Source of the DNA: CAJCIW01 sp963833965
GTDB taxonomy: Bacteria > Chlamydiota > Chlamydiia > Chlamydiales > Rhabdochlamydiaceae
Length of the DNA: 64,000 nt
NCBI GenBank assembly: GCA_963833965.1
Contig: CAWHZZ010000001.1
Coordinates: forward strand, 434,001-498,000
Direction: 5' to 3'
Of this stretch, positions 36,224 to 45,456 are shown piece by piece. The notes under the pieces are model-generated. The model was not told where the DNA came from. It was given only the letters and a program-made list of their open reading frames with translations, and ran no database searches. The stretch's first letter is position 1. Each line of letters begins with the position of its first letter. The position numbers and the translations under genes are program-made.

Positions 36224-37582
36224 TTATAAATGCGCTTGCCATTCTTCAACAGCTTTTTTTGCCCGTGCGATGCAATTGTCCACGCTAACGCCGGCCAAGT
36301 AACTCCCTACAAGGCGGCACTGGGAATGTTTTTGAGAAAACTGATGATTCAATTCCGACATCTTTTCGAGATGGCCGACGCCGTATTGAGGGACCGATCG
36401 AGGAGTCCGCTTGAAGGAGATCGATTTTGGAATCTGGGAGATCCCAAGATGACGCCGAATTCCTTTTAGGGCGGCGTCGATAATTTTTTCCTCGCTGCGC
36501 CCAGTTTCTTCCAACTTGATCGTCAACCGAGTTTCTTGAGTTGAGCGATTGTGCTCAGGGAAGACGGAAGAGTCGAAGACAACGCCGAGAATGTCTTCAT
36601 GGGAATGCGTCGGAGTCAAATACCCAAATCCCTGGAAGGGCAAAACTTGGCTTTCATATCCAAAATTGACGACATCGACGCCCAGAGAGGGAATTTTCAA
36701 AAGTTCCTTTGATGTTTCTGGAGCTAAATTTTCTAGAAGGCGCCCTGTCTCTGCCACAGGAAGCGCGCAGAAAAGAAAATCGCAAGAAAACTGCTCTTTG
36801 TCCGTTTTGACAACGAAGCGGTCCTCTACTTTTAAAATTTCCTTGATCTGCTGTTGATAGCGGATTTTGGCGGGGATTTGATTGACGATGGATTGAGGGA
36901 GCTGTTCGACGCCAGAGCGGAAAGAAAACATCGCGGATAAAGGCAGCCCTTCGACATCTTTCGAGTAAGGCGACAAACATTTTTTTTCCTTCATGTGGGC
37001 AAAAAATCCTTTCGTCAGCGATCCATAGGTCTCTTCCCAATGCTTCAACCTTGGAAAACAAGCTCTGACAGAAATTTTACGGATATCGCCACCGAAAATC
37101 CCGACCACCATCGGGTCGAAAAAAAGGCGAGCGACGTCGTAATTAAACCGCCTCATGACAAATTCCCAAACGGTCTCATCGGCGCATTTCACCGGCTTTT
37201 TCCATTCTGTGAGGAGCGCGCGCAAAAATCCTTTGGTGATCGGCGAGAATAAAAAAGCAATCGGGTTAGTTGGAAATCGATGCATTTCCCCTTCGTGCCA
37301 AAGATAACGATGATGAGGCCTCGCCTCCGACCAGATGAGTTCTTCCTGAAGCCCTAATTCGACAATGAGCCGCAAGGTCGCAGGACATTTGTCCGCCTTA
37401 AAAGTACGCGGCCCTTTTTCAAAATGAAATCCTGTCGTATGATCGGTATGCATCCACCCGCCCGCACGGGAGCTTTTTTCCAGAATAGTGATCTCGAGAG
37501 GCAATTCTGTCCGGGCCAAGTACCATGCAGAGGACAAGCCGGAAATCCCAGCCCCTAAGATGATGACCTGTTTCTTTTGCAT
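36224..37582 (-). CDS. hemG: Protoporphyrinogen oxidase (HemG/HemY type, FAD)
   Basis: About 452 aa from the ATG at 37582, which has AAGGTG 7 bases upstream. The FAD-binding Rossmann motif VIILGAGISGLSSAWYL opens the protein, and the C-terminal FAD motif GSYLAGVSVDNCIARA closes it. It oxidises protoporphyrinogen IX to protoporphyrin IX with oxygen. The name hemG follows chlamydial practice; it is the FAD enzyme also called HemY. It is divergent from hemF, which catalyses the step before, across a short gap. Confidence 0.93.
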   Translation of the reverse strand: MQKKQVIILGAGISGLSSAWYLARTELPLEITILEKSSRAGGWMHTDHTTGFHFEKGPRTFKADKCPATLRLIVELGLQEELIWSEARPHHRYLWHEGEMHRFPTNPIAFLFSPITKGFLRALLTEWKKPVKCADETVWEFVMRRFNYDVARLFFDPMVVGIFGGDIRKISVRACFPRLKHWEETYGSLTKGFFAHMKEKKCLSPYSKDVEGLPLSAMFSFRSGVEQLPQSIVNQIPAKIRYQQQIKEILKVEDRFVVKTDKEQFSCDFLFCALPVAETGRLLENLAPETSKELLKIPSLGVDVVNFGYESQVLPFQGFGYLTPTHSHEDILGVVFDSSVFPEHNRSTQETRLTIKLEETGRSEEKIIDAALKGIRRHLGISQIPKSISFKRTPRSVPQYGVGHLEKMSELNHQFSQKHSQCRLVGSYLAGVSVDNCIARAKKAVEEWQAHL

Positions 37583-37614
37583 AAACACACCTTGTAATGG
37601 TCGGGAAAAGTTTA

Positions 37615-38403
37615 ATGAATAAAGAGAATATTGTCTTGTATCTTCAGGAACTGCGCGAAAAAATCATCGCAGGATTCGAAAGTTATGAACCTTTGAAACG
37701 GTTTGAGCGAAAAAAATGGGACTATCAAAAAGGGCAAGGCGGAGGAGAAATGGCGATGCTCCGCGGCAATTTCTTTGAAAAGGCCGCCGTCAATTGGTCA
37801 GGGATCAACGGAGATCAATTCCCAATGCAGGACAGCGCAGGCGCCTTTTTCGCCACAGGGATCAGTCTGATCACGCACATGTTCAACCCACATGCGCCGA
37901 CGGTGCATTTCAATCTCCGCTATATCGCTACCGAAAAAAAGAGCTGGTTTGGCGGCGGCTATGATTTAACACCGATGGGCTTTGTTTATGAAGAGGACAC
38001 TTTGCATTTTCACAAAACGGCAAAAGAGACGCTCGATCCTTTTGGAAAAGAGATCTACCCCACATTTTCGCAAAATGCGAAAGAGTATTTTTTTCTGCCT
38101 CACCGGAAAAAAGAGCGGGGCGTCGGGGGGATTTTTTTCGATCACTACCAGACGGGAAATTTTGAGAGCGACTTTGCCTTATTCAAACGAGTCGGCGACA
38201 CTTTTTTAGACACCATTCTTCCCATCTACGACCGACGCCTTTTTATGCCGTTCACGCCGGAGCAAAAAGAGAAACAGCAGCAACTTCGCGCGCATTATGT
38301 GGAATTCAATCTGCTTTACGACCGCGGCACAAAATTTGGGTTTTTGTCCGGCGGAAACCCCGAAGCGATTTTATGCTCTATGCCGCCCACCGCAAAATGG
38401 TGA
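37615..38403 (+). CDS. hemF: Oxygen-dependent coproporphyrinogen III oxidase, C-terminally shortened
   Basis: About 262 aa from the ATG at 37615; an ATG six codons earlier is possible. HemF turns coproporphyrinogen III into protoporphyrinogen IX with oxygen. Core motifs are intact: GGGEMAMLRGNFFEKA, FFATGISLITH, WFGGGYDLTPM and YDRGTKFGFLSGGN. The protein stops at MPPTAKW, where family members (about 299 aa in E. coli) usually go on for some 30 residues. Its end overlaps the end of the convergent arginase gene by 88 bp. No other frame restores the missing tail, so this is a deletion or replacement rather than a simple frameshift. Activity is uncertain but the active-site region is present. 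Confidence 0.88.
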   Translation: MNKENIVLYLQELREKIIAGFESYEPLKRFERKKWDYQKGQGGGEMAMLRGNFFEKAAVNWSGINGDQFPMQDSAGAFFATGISLITHMFNPHAPTVHFNLRYIATEKKSWFGGGYDLTPMGFVYEEDTLHFHKTAKETLDPFGKEIYPTFSQNAKEYFFLPHRKKERGVGGIFFDHYQTGNFESDFALFKRVGDTFLDTILPIYDRRLFMPFTPEQKEKQQQLRAHYVEFNLLYDRGTKFGFLSGGNPEAILCSMPPTAKW

Positions 38404-39287
38404 GGTTTGAAAACTGTTGTTAAAATTTGCCTGCAGAGCTCGCAAGTCTTTCGATCGACGTCGAGAAAAGGGTTAAATTCGACCATTTCAAAGGCCTTCA
38501 GCCGCGCATCGGTTGCGAGCAATTGCAAACTTTGAAGCAGCTCCTCCCCTCCAATGCCGCCAGGTTCAGGACTCCCGACACCGGGCGCCTCTATGGGGTC
38601 GACCACATCGATGTCCAAGCTGACACCATACCCGACGCTCTCCTTTGTGACGTGGGCAATCGCTTCTCGAAGCACGGTGGAAAGTCCCCGCCGCTGAACC
38701 TCCTCCATGAAATAGAGGCGCACGTTCAGATCTTTAAGAAGTTTTGCCTCACTCTCTTCAAAAGAGCGGATTCCGATCAGACAGACATGCTGTGGCAAAA
38801 GAATGGGCTGAGAGCCCTTGAGCTCCGACAATTCTTTCGCCCCATGTCCGAGAAGTGCGGCAAGCGGCATGCCATGCCAGGCTCCTGAAGGTGTGGTTTC
38901 TGGAGTGTGTGCGTCCATGTGTGCATCGATCCAGATGAGTCCGAGCGGCTTTTTGCTTTGCTGCGATAAGAAACCGCCAACGCCATTCCACGTTCCCACA
39001 GCCACGCTGTGGTCGCCGCCGATTACGACGGGAAAATGGCCTTCCTGCATGGCGCCAATCACCTGATCGGCTAAAGCGTCATTAAATTCAGCGATTACGC
39101 CGAGTGATTCGGAAAGAGGAATGTTCTTTTTTTCGCGGTAGCGGGTTTTCGGATAGAGGATGCCGTGCTTAGAGAACTCGGCCAAGATTCCCCACGCTTT
39201 CAAAGCGTCGGGTCCTTCTTCGCACGCTCTTTTCTGCGCACCCCACCCGGATGCCGCTCCAATGATCTGGTATATCCTTTCCTGCAT
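38316..39287 (-). CDS. rocF: Arginase / ureohydrolase family enzyme
   Basis: 323 aa. Manganese-binding motifs are VVIGGDHSVAVGTW, IWIDAHMDAHTPE and SLDIDVVDPIEAPG, all as in arginases (arginine to ornithine and urea). The expected end is near CELCRQILTTVFKP; a further 28 residues (HHFAVGG to the stop) are encoded by the antisense of hemF. This tail probably arose when the two convergent gene ends were fused. Arginase could supply ornithine or deplete host arginine. Agmatinase activity is possible, but the spacing of motifs favours arginase. Confidence 0.87.
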   Translation of the reverse strand: MQERIYQIIGAASGWGAQKRACEEGPDALKAWGILAEFSKHGILYPKTRYREKKNIPLSESLGVIAEFNDALADQVIGAMQEGHFPVVIGGDHSVAVGTWNGVGGFLSQQSKKPLGLIWIDAHMDAHTPETTPSGAWHGMPLAALLGHGAKELSELKGSQPILLPQHVCLIGIRSFEESEAKLLKDLNVRLYFMEEVQRRGLSTVLREAIAHVTKESVGYGVSLDIDVVDPIEAPGVGSPEPGGIGGEELLQSLQLLATDARLKAFEMVEFNPFLDVDRKTCELCRQILTTVFKPHHFAVGGIEHKIASGFPPDKNPNFVPRS

Positions 39288-39327
39288 ATTTTAATTTATG
39301 CAGGAAAAGAAATTTCGAACAAGGTCC

Positions 39328-40662
39328 TTAAACTTTTAAAGGAACTTTTTCCTCCAACTCAAACGAGATCTCTTCGCGCAAGAGGAAGATCCCTGTCAAA
39401 TTGAGGCAGACGAGCATGCATCCCGAAAGCGACATGACAAGGAGCGCCTTGGACTGGTCGAAGAAAGAGAAAAACAGAAGGAATACCGTTGCGAAGCAAA
39501 GATAGACTTTCTCTCCATATCGCGGGTTTAAGAAGCGGGCGCATTTAAAACCTGCAAACAAGTAAGAAATCAATGTCGTGTAAACGAGAACAAAGACGAA
39601 AATTGGCATGAACACATTTTGCCATGGGAAATGAACGGCTAGAGCCTTTTGGATGACCATGGCAGCGTCGAGCATTGGAATCGCATTCCAAAATCCTGAC
39701 GTCATGGCGATCAGAAGCGTGCAGGTGCACACCACATTATCGATTAGAACGCCTAAGATAGATAGCCGCGCTTGGCTAATGATTTGCGAAGCGCTCGTCT
39801 CACTTTGGATGATCGAATCGTAGCCGATGCCGATGTCGGCAGAATACACGGACCGCGAAATCCCCTGCTGCATGGTGAGCATCATCGTGCTCCCGACAAA
39901 ACCGCCAAGGCCAGCGCTTCCTGTAAAGGCGGAAGCAAAGACATCGTGGAGCAGGCCGGGAATCTCCGGCAAATGATGGCCAATCACATAAAAGCCCATC
40001 AGAAGATAGCCGATTGTGAAGACCGGCATCAACCAAGAGCAAATTTTGCCGACCCTTTTAATTCCCCCCATCACCGTGTAAAGGACTAACCCTAGCAAAG
40101 CGAAAACGACGACGATGTGCTTGATTTGCCAATTTGTCGAAATGCAATGCGACAACACGGAGAATTGATACACCTCCGCGGCATAGATGCACATGAGCAC
40201 GCAAGCGCCGGTCCCGATCCATTTTGGTTTAAAGGCCCTGCGCAAAAAATGGATCGACCCCCCATCATAGCCGCCTCTGTCGTTGGCCACGCGGTATTTG
40301 AGGCCGAGGAACACCTCGGAGTATTTGATCAAAGACCCTAAAAAAGCCGCCGCCCACACCCAAAAGAGCGCGCCAGGGCCACCGATTTGAAGTGCTGTGA
40401 CAATGCCGGCGATATTGCCGATCCCGATCATTCCCCCGACAGAGGAACAAAAGACTTTAAGCGGGTGTGTTCCTGCTCCGGAAGACGATTTGTCTTTCAG
40501 AAAGCGGCGGAACGTGCGCAAAACGGTTGGAATAGCGCGAATTTGAAAAAGATTAGATTTAAAGGTGAAATAACACCCCAAGATCGCAATGCACGAAAAG
40601 CCCAGGTAGCTCCAAAAAAAGGCATCGACACGAGACAAAAAATCAAAAACAGATTGAAACAT
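39328..40662 (-). CDS. Sodium:alanine symporter, AGCS family (copy 2)
   Basis: About 444 aa from the ATG at 40662 (an alternative ATG four codons upstream at 40674). It has AGCS motifs GGMIGIGNIAGIVTALQIGGPGALFWVW and SADIGIGYDSIIQSE. Compared with copy 1 at 32214, the NIQPI-like substrate loop differs, so the substrate may too. It ends about 40 bp upstream of the arginase start on the same strand; co-transcription is possible. Confidence 0.92.
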   Translation of the reverse strand: MFQSVFDFLSRVDAFFWSYLGFSCIAILGCYFTFKSNLFQIRAIPTVLRTFRRFLKDKSSSGAGTHPLKVFCSSVGGMIGIGNIAGIVTALQIGGPGALFWVWAAAFLGSLIKYSEVFLGLKYRVANDRGGYDGGSIHFLRRAFKPKWIGTGACVLMCIYAAEVYQFSVLSHCISTNWQIKHIVVVFALLGLVLYTVMGGIKRVGKICSWLMPVFTIGYLLMGFYVIGHHLPEIPGLLHDVFASAFTGSAGLGGFVGSTMMLTMQQGISRSVYSADIGIGYDSIIQSETSASQIISQARLSILGVLIDNVVCTCTLLIAMTSGFWNAIPMLDAAMVIQKALAVHFPWQNVFMPIFVFVLVYTTLISYLFAGFKCARFLNPRYGEKVYLCFATVFLLFFSFFDQSKALLVMSLSGCMLVCLNLTGIFLLREEISFELEEKVPLKV

Positions 40663-40719
40663 AATTTTTCCCACTAAAATTTTACTAAAAAATGTTTATA
40701 AAAGAATAAAAAGGAAGAG

Positions 40720-40830
40720 TTACTTTCGCTTGAAAGCAACCTTGAGGGACTTACGTTTCAAAGATTTCAAGGAAGAAAGAGGAGGTGAAAAGCATGCAGA
40801 GCGTCGCCCTAAAGCATCTTGCGTGTTCAT
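40720..40830 (-). CDS. Possible small basic protein, 36 aa
   Basis: An open frame of 36 codons (MNTQDALGRRSACF... ending LKVAFKRK) with GGAGA eight bases before the ATG. The C-terminal half is rich in Lys and Arg. It would be 45 bp upstream of the second AGCS gene on the same strand, so it could be a leader or a small nucleic-acid-binding protein. On the plus strand of the same DNA, an AGGAGGTG site precedes a 17-codon frame at 40794-40847. Only one of these is likely real. The rest of the 340-bp gap (40675-41014) shows only a weak hairpin at 40864-40886. Confidence 0.35.
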   Translation of the reverse strand: MNTQDALGRRSACFSPPLSSLKSLKRKSLKVAFKRK

Positions 40831-41014
40831 TGCTGTGTCTCCAGTAAACAGATGAAAACCATGACCACCATTCTGAGTTAGGTGGTGAATCATTTTCTCA
40901 CTTTATACCATGTGGTTCGGTTCAAAATCAAGAAACAATTTTATAAAAATTATTTTCTTCACTTAAATGAATTAAATCTCTTATAATTTAGCAATTATAA
41001 ACATCGAGGTTTTA

Positions 41015-41968
41015 ATGTCAGCATCTTTAACTTCATTAACGTTTGATTCCACGTCATCGTGTTTTTCAACATCTTCAACTAAAAAACCCTCCTATATAAT
41101 CGTCTATGACAAATCAGGAATTAATGAATTGTGCCGGACCGCAACTTATCAACAAATCCAAAATCTTGTCGATGATCGACTCTATCGAGTAGAATATTAT
41201 TCTCAAGCGCCTCATGCCATACAGGACACACTCTCCAACCCTGTGTCGCTTTTTACCGTTCCTGGAGGAAATTATAATCAGATGGTCAAAGAATTTAAGC
41301 CACTAGTGCCTAGGATTCAAAACCTCGTTAGATCCGACGGAACGGGTTATTTGGGAATTTGCAACGGGGCTATCGCTGCATCGAAAAAATTGGTTACTCT
41401 TCCTAAAGGCGACCTAATTGATGATTTGAGTATTAAAAAAATGAGAGATCATAGATCCGAACCTTCAGGTCTCAACCTCTATTCGAAATATTGCTGTCAA
41501 TGGCCCTCATTAGGATCTCAATCGTACTGCACCCAGCAAGTTTGCAGGCCACAACAAAAGCCATTAAATGCTTTCTTTTGCGAGGGGGTATTTTTCCCTA
41601 CGGAACACACAGACACGACAATACAACCCCTTCTGATCTATCATGATCGTCAATTCAATGGGACCTATCCTACTTCAGTTTGCGATGATGTGTATCGGGA
41701 TGATGCGGATAACCCATCTACTATTTATTACCAAACGAAAGCTCCTTATGCTGCAGTAACAGAAAAAGCAGGGAAAGGGACCGTTGTCCTATCTGGAGTT
41801 CATCCGGAAATAGACTCAGAGGTCGTTAAGCTGTTTGATGTTAAAACTTCATATCTCCAACGTCTTGCAAAGGCGACTACTGAACAACTACAGCCCTACA
41901 AGGCTGAACAAACAGATTTGATGCGTCTCTATCTCAATACACTGAACATCGCGACAAAAAAAGTTTAG
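41015..41968 (+). CDS. BPL_N-like class I glutamine amidotransferase-fold protein
   Basis: 317 aa. After about 25 Ser/Thr-rich residues comes a fold like the N-terminal domain of eukaryotic biotin-protein ligase (BPL_N). LFTVPGGNYNQM and the nucleophile elbow YLGICNGAIAAS mirror its GG and GICAG positions, and GKGTVVLSGVHPEID matches the end of the domain. The biotin ligase domain itself is missing. The gene is more A/T-rich than its neighbours and has a Ser/Thr-rich start, so it could be a transferred or secreted protein. Function unknown. Confidence 0.65.
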   Translation: MSASLTSLTFDSTSSCFSTSSTKKPSYIIVYDKSGINELCRTATYQQIQNLVDDRLYRVEYYSQAPHAIQDTLSNPVSLFTVPGGNYNQMVKEFKPLVPRIQNLVRSDGTGYLGICNGAIAASKKLVTLPKGDLIDDLSIKKMRDHRSEPSGLNLYSKYCCQWPSLGSQSYCTQQVCRPQQKPLNAFFCEGVFFPTEHTDTTIQPLLIYHDRQFNGTYPTSVCDDVYRDDADNPSTIYYQTKAPYAAVTEKAGKGTVVLSGVHPEIDSEVVKLFDVKTSYLQRLAKATTEQLQPYKAEQTDLMRLYLNTLNIATKKV

Positions 41969-41976
41969 AGAGCGTT

Positions 41977-42039
41977 TTCAAAATTTTTTGGAGTCATTTC
42001 AGCGGCTTTGACGCCGAAATTACTCTAAAAACTTTTGAG
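41977..42039. repeat. Long imperfect inverted repeat between convergent genes
   Basis: 28-base arms (41977-42004 and 42012-42039) with a 7-base loop, three mismatches and two G-T pairs. It sits between the convergent 41015 gene and hemE, so it may end both transcripts. It is much longer than an ordinary terminator. Confidence 0.6.
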
Positions 42040-42070
42040 ATGGAGCACTTGCGATCCTTAACAAAAATCT

Positions 42071-43081
42071 CTATGAATAATGTTTTTTCACGGTATCGAC
42101 AAAACATTGGACATTTTCAAAAGGAATATCCGGTGTGACACCGTGGCCAAGGTTAACGATGTACCCGCATTTGGTTTGCATCGAAGTTAAAACCGATTTG
42201 ACTTCAGTGGTCATTTGATCTTTTGTTTTTTTCAGCATTTCCGGATTGAAGTTCCCCTGCACGGCAATGGTCGGGGGAACTTTTTGACGCAACTCATCCA
42301 TCGGAAGATGCCAGTCAAAACTGATCCCTGCAGGTTGGATTTTTGCCAATCTCCCCGCGCGCAAACTGGAACTTCTGCAAAAAACAATCACCGGAACATT
42401 CATCGCTTCAATCATCTGTTTTAAATACGGCAGGCAAAAAACCTCAAACTCCTCGTCGCTGAGCACATTGGCCCACGAATCGAAAATTTGCACCACGTCC
42501 ACCCCCGCCTCGACTTGCGCTTTCAGATAAGCAATGGTGGCCTCGGTGAGAAGCCCTAAGAGCTGATGCAAAGTACGGGGGTTTTCTCTCACCCACTTTT
42601 TTGTCTGTTCAAATGCCGCGTGGTTGATTGAATCGAGCATGTAACTTGCCACGGTAAACGGCCCGCCGCAAAAACCGATGAGCGGCACATCTATTTCCCG
42701 TTTCACACATCTGATCGTTTCAAACACGTACGAGAGCGACTCTTCAACCGGAATGTAATTTAGCGACGCAACTTGCTCCTCCGTTTTAATGGCTGGCTCG
42801 ACGCGAGGCCCCCCCGTTTCCGGGAAAAGGATCGAAAGCCCGAGCGCTTCTACGATGACAAGAATGTCGGAAAATAAAATGGCGGCGTCGACACCAAGGA
42901 GCTCGAGAGGAAGCTTCGTGACGGCAGCGGCGATGTCGGGGCGATGGAACATTTCCCAAAGGGAATGCTTTTTTCGGATCGCGCGGTACTGGGGCATGTA
43001 GCGCCCCGCTTGGCGCATGAGCCAAACTGGCGGCCTCGGGACCGCCTCGCACGCGAGCGCCTTTAAGAGCAGATCATTCAT
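42071..43081 (-). CDS. hemE: Uroporphyrinogen decarboxylase
   Basis: 336 aa. HemE removes four carboxyl groups from uroporphyrinogen III to give coproporphyrinogen III. The N-terminal signature PPVWLMRQAGRYMPQYR and the GFCGGPFTVASYM, FDSWANVLS and NLGHGVTPDIP segments are all present. It overlaps the end of tkt by 8 bp on the same strand, so they are co-transcribed. Confidence 0.97.
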   Translation of the reverse strand: MNDLLLKALACEAVPRPPVWLMRQAGRYMPQYRAIRKKHSLWEMFHRPDIAAAVTKLPLELLGVDAAILFSDILVIVEALGLSILFPETGGPRVEPAIKTEEQVASLNYIPVEESLSYVFETIRCVKREIDVPLIGFCGGPFTVASYMLDSINHAAFEQTKKWVRENPRTLHQLLGLLTEATIAYLKAQVEAGVDVVQIFDSWANVLSDEEFEVFCLPYLKQMIEAMNVPVIVFCRSSSLRAGRLAKIQPAGISFDWHLPMDELRQKVPPTIAVQGNFNPEMLKKTKDQMTTEVKSVLTSMQTKCGYIVNLGHGVTPDIPFENVQCFVDTVKKHYS

Positions 43082-45065
43082 GCAGAAGTCGGTCTAAGAT
43101 CGCATCAACGGTAAACCCAAACTCAGCCTGCAAATCGCTGAGCGGCGCGGATTCGCCAAAGGTCTCTACGCTCACGGAAATCCCATCGGGCCCAATCCAT
43201 TTGGACCATCCGAAGCTCACGGCGGCTTCGATACTCACACGTCGCCCCAAGTCTCCTCCCACAATCGAGCATTTGTAGTCGTCGCTCTGCTCTTCGAAAA
43301 GCTCCCAGCAGGGCATCGAGACGACGCGCACATGCTTGCCGAGCTTTTCCAATGCGGCGGCGACATCCATGGCAAGCGACACTTCCGACCCTGTCGCCAT
43401 CAACACAAAATCGGATTTTCCACTTTCTTTTTTCACAATGTAAGCGCCTTTGGCCATGCCTTGATCATAGGGAACATTGCAGGAGAAAATTTCTGGAAGA
43501 TTCTGCCTGGAAAGGACAATCGCTGTAGGCCCGCGGTAGCGTAGTGCAGCGATCCAAGCCATTTTCACCTCCCAGCTGTCCGCTGGGCGAATGAGATGCA
43601 GGTTGGGAATAGCGCGGAGTGCGGCGAGATGCTCGATCGGCTGATGCGTCGGCCCGTCTTCGCCCAAAAAGATCGAATCGTGCGTGTACTGGTAAATCAC
43701 TTGGATTTTTGAGAGGCAGGCCAATCGTACCGCATTGCGCATGTAATCGGAAAATGTCAAAAAGGTGCCGACGAAAGGGACGATCATATCGGTTTCAGAA
43801 AGTCCTGTGGCGGCGGTGGCCATGCCGAACTCGCGGATGCCGAACTTGATGTTGCGCCCCGCAAAATTGCCCTTGGAAATGACCGGGTATTTTTTCATCC
43901 ATGTTTTGTCCGACTCAGAGAGATCTGCGGAACCACCAATTAACTGGGGAAGAAGCTCCCCCAACTTATCGAGGACCGCCTGTGAAGAGCTGCGGGTGGC
44001 CATGGGGCTTTTGATTTCGATTTTTCTAAGCAGCTCTTCGAGGTTGTCGGGCAACTTTTTTTCCACCATTTGGGTGAACATTTTTGCCAGATCGGGCTTT
44101 GCTTCTATGAATCTGCGGTACATATCTTTCCACTTTTGCTCTAGCGCCGCGTCTTTGGCGAGCTTCTGCTCAAAAAATGTGTACACAGATTGAGGAACAT
44201 AAAACTCTTCTTCCGGAAGCCCCAAGGCCTTTTTCGTCGCCTCGACCTCTTCGACGCCAAGCGGCGAGCCATGCACTTTGTGCGTGCCCGATTTATTTGG
44301 AGACCCTTTGCCGATGATCGTGTGCATGAGCACCAGGGTCGGTTTTGTCTGATGGTCGCGGAGATGGGTAAAGATTTTTTCCATCTGGTCGAAATCATAG
44401 CCGTCTAACTCAAAGACATCCCAGTTGTACGCCAAATAGCGCATTTTCGTGTCTTCAGAGCCCGACTCCGCGAGGAAACCATCGAGCGTCACCTTATTGG
44501 AATCGTAAATGAGCACCAAGTTGTCCAAGCCCAAATGCCCCGCCAGCGCAGAGGCTTCCGAAGAAACCCCCTCCATCATGCATCCATCGCCCGCCAGGCA
44601 GTACACTTTGTTATTGAATAGTGGAAACTCTTCGCTGTTGAACCGCGCGCCGAGCATTTTTAGCCCTAGCGCTTGCCCCACTGCATTGCCGACGCCCTGC
44701 CCCAGCGGTCCTGTCGTCGCCTCAACGCCCACCGTCACATGGTATTCCGGGTGGCCAGGCGTTTTAGAATGCAGCTGCCGAAAGCGCTTGATCTCATCCA
44801 TCGAAAGGCCAAACCCCGAAAGGTGAAGCAAAGAATAAAGAAGCATCGAGCCATGCCCTGCAGAAAGCACAAAGCGATCGCGGTTGAGCCATTTAGGGTT
44901 CTTGGGGTTATGGCGCAGCAAAACGCCGTAGAGATAGGCCCCAAACTCCGCGCACCCCATCGGTAATCCTGGATGTCCCGAATTGGCCTTTTGGACGGCC
45001 TCCATCGATAGCTCTCGGATAGTGTTGGCGATTTTGCCCAGATGCTTCTTTAACTCTGCGTCCAT
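43074..45065 (-). CDS. tkt: Transketolase
   Basis: About 663 aa from the ATG at 45065, which has GAGGAG nine bases upstream; a longer frame exists upstream. Transketolase moves two-carbon units in the pentose phosphate pathway with thiamine diphosphate. Motifs are ANSGHPGLPMG, LSAGHGSMLLYS, the TPP site GDGCMMEGVSSEA and the second-domain stretch EDGPTHQPIEHLAALR. It is divergent from alaS, the same arrangement as in Chlamydia. Confidence 0.96.
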   Translation of the reverse strand: MDAELKKHLGKIANTIRELSMEAVQKANSGHPGLPMGCAEFGAYLYGVLLRHNPKNPKWLNRDRFVLSAGHGSMLLYSLLHLSGFGLSMDEIKRFRQLHSKTPGHPEYHVTVGVEATTGPLGQGVGNAVGQALGLKMLGARFNSEEFPLFNNKVYCLAGDGCMMEGVSSEASALAGHLGLDNLVLIYDSNKVTLDGFLAESGSEDTKMRYLAYNWDVFELDGYDFDQMEKIFTHLRDHQTKPTLVLMHTIIGKGSPNKSGTHKVHGSPLGVEEVEATKKALGLPEEEFYVPQSVYTFFEQKLAKDAALEQKWKDMYRRFIEAKPDLAKMFTQMVEKKLPDNLEELLRKIEIKSPMATRSSSQAVLDKLGELLPQLIGGSADLSESDKTWMKKYPVISKGNFAGRNIKFGIREFGMATAATGLSETDMIVPFVGTFLTFSDYMRNAVRLACLSKIQVIYQYTHDSIFLGEDGPTHQPIEHLAALRAIPNLHLIRPADSWEVKMAWIAALRYRGPTAIVLSRQNLPEIFSCNVPYDQGMAKGAYIVKKESGKSDFVLMATGSEVSLAMDVAAALEKLGKHVRVVSMPCWELFEEQSDDYKCSIVGGDLGRRVSIEAAVSFGWSKWIGPDGISVSVETFGESAPLSDLQAEFGFTVDAILDRLLHE

Positions 45066-45141
45066 GCGAAATGACTCCTCAACTTTCTGAAAAAATGGAA
45101 TGATACAGAGAAAAGACAATATTTAGGAAGCCTTGTCCCTA

Positions 45142-45208
45142 AGAGGGTGTTTAAAAATTCATTTCCCTCTATAAAAGGATCTTTTCTAGAAGGAAAGCAA
45201 CACCCTCT
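45142..45208. repeat. Inverted repeat downstream of a transporter remnant
   Basis: Arms AGAGGGTGTT (45142-45151) and AACACCCTCT (45199-45208), separated by 47 bp. It may be a relic terminator of the EamA-like remnant next to it, or part of a repeat element. Confidence 0.4.
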
Positions 45209-45217
45209 AAGGATTCA

Positions 45218-45313
45218 CTATAATTTTTTATTAAAAATCGGATTAACGGCTAAAATCCCGAGTAAAATGAGAGGTGTTCCCACCCAAAGATTCCATGTGA
45301 GCTGTTCAGGAAG
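45218..45313 (-). pseudogene. Possible C-terminal remnant of an EamA-type transporter
   Basis: On the minus strand, 31 codons reading PEQLTWNLWVGTPLILLGILAVN and ending IFNKKL at a stop resemble the last helix of EamA drug/metabolite transporters. The sequence before it is broken by shifts and stops, so only the tail is left. It occupies part of the 391-bp gap between tkt and alaS; the remainder of that gap is A/T-rich and probably holds the alaS promoter. Confidence 0.45.
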
Positions 45314-45456
45314 CAGAAAGAATCAAACACGATATTGAGAATTTCCCCATTTTTGGCAACGCGCTAAACTCATATTTTTTTTTCCTTTGCGTACATTGAG
45401 ACAAGAACTGTACAATTTATCTCTGTTTTCAAAACACTTTAAACATTTTTTATAGT

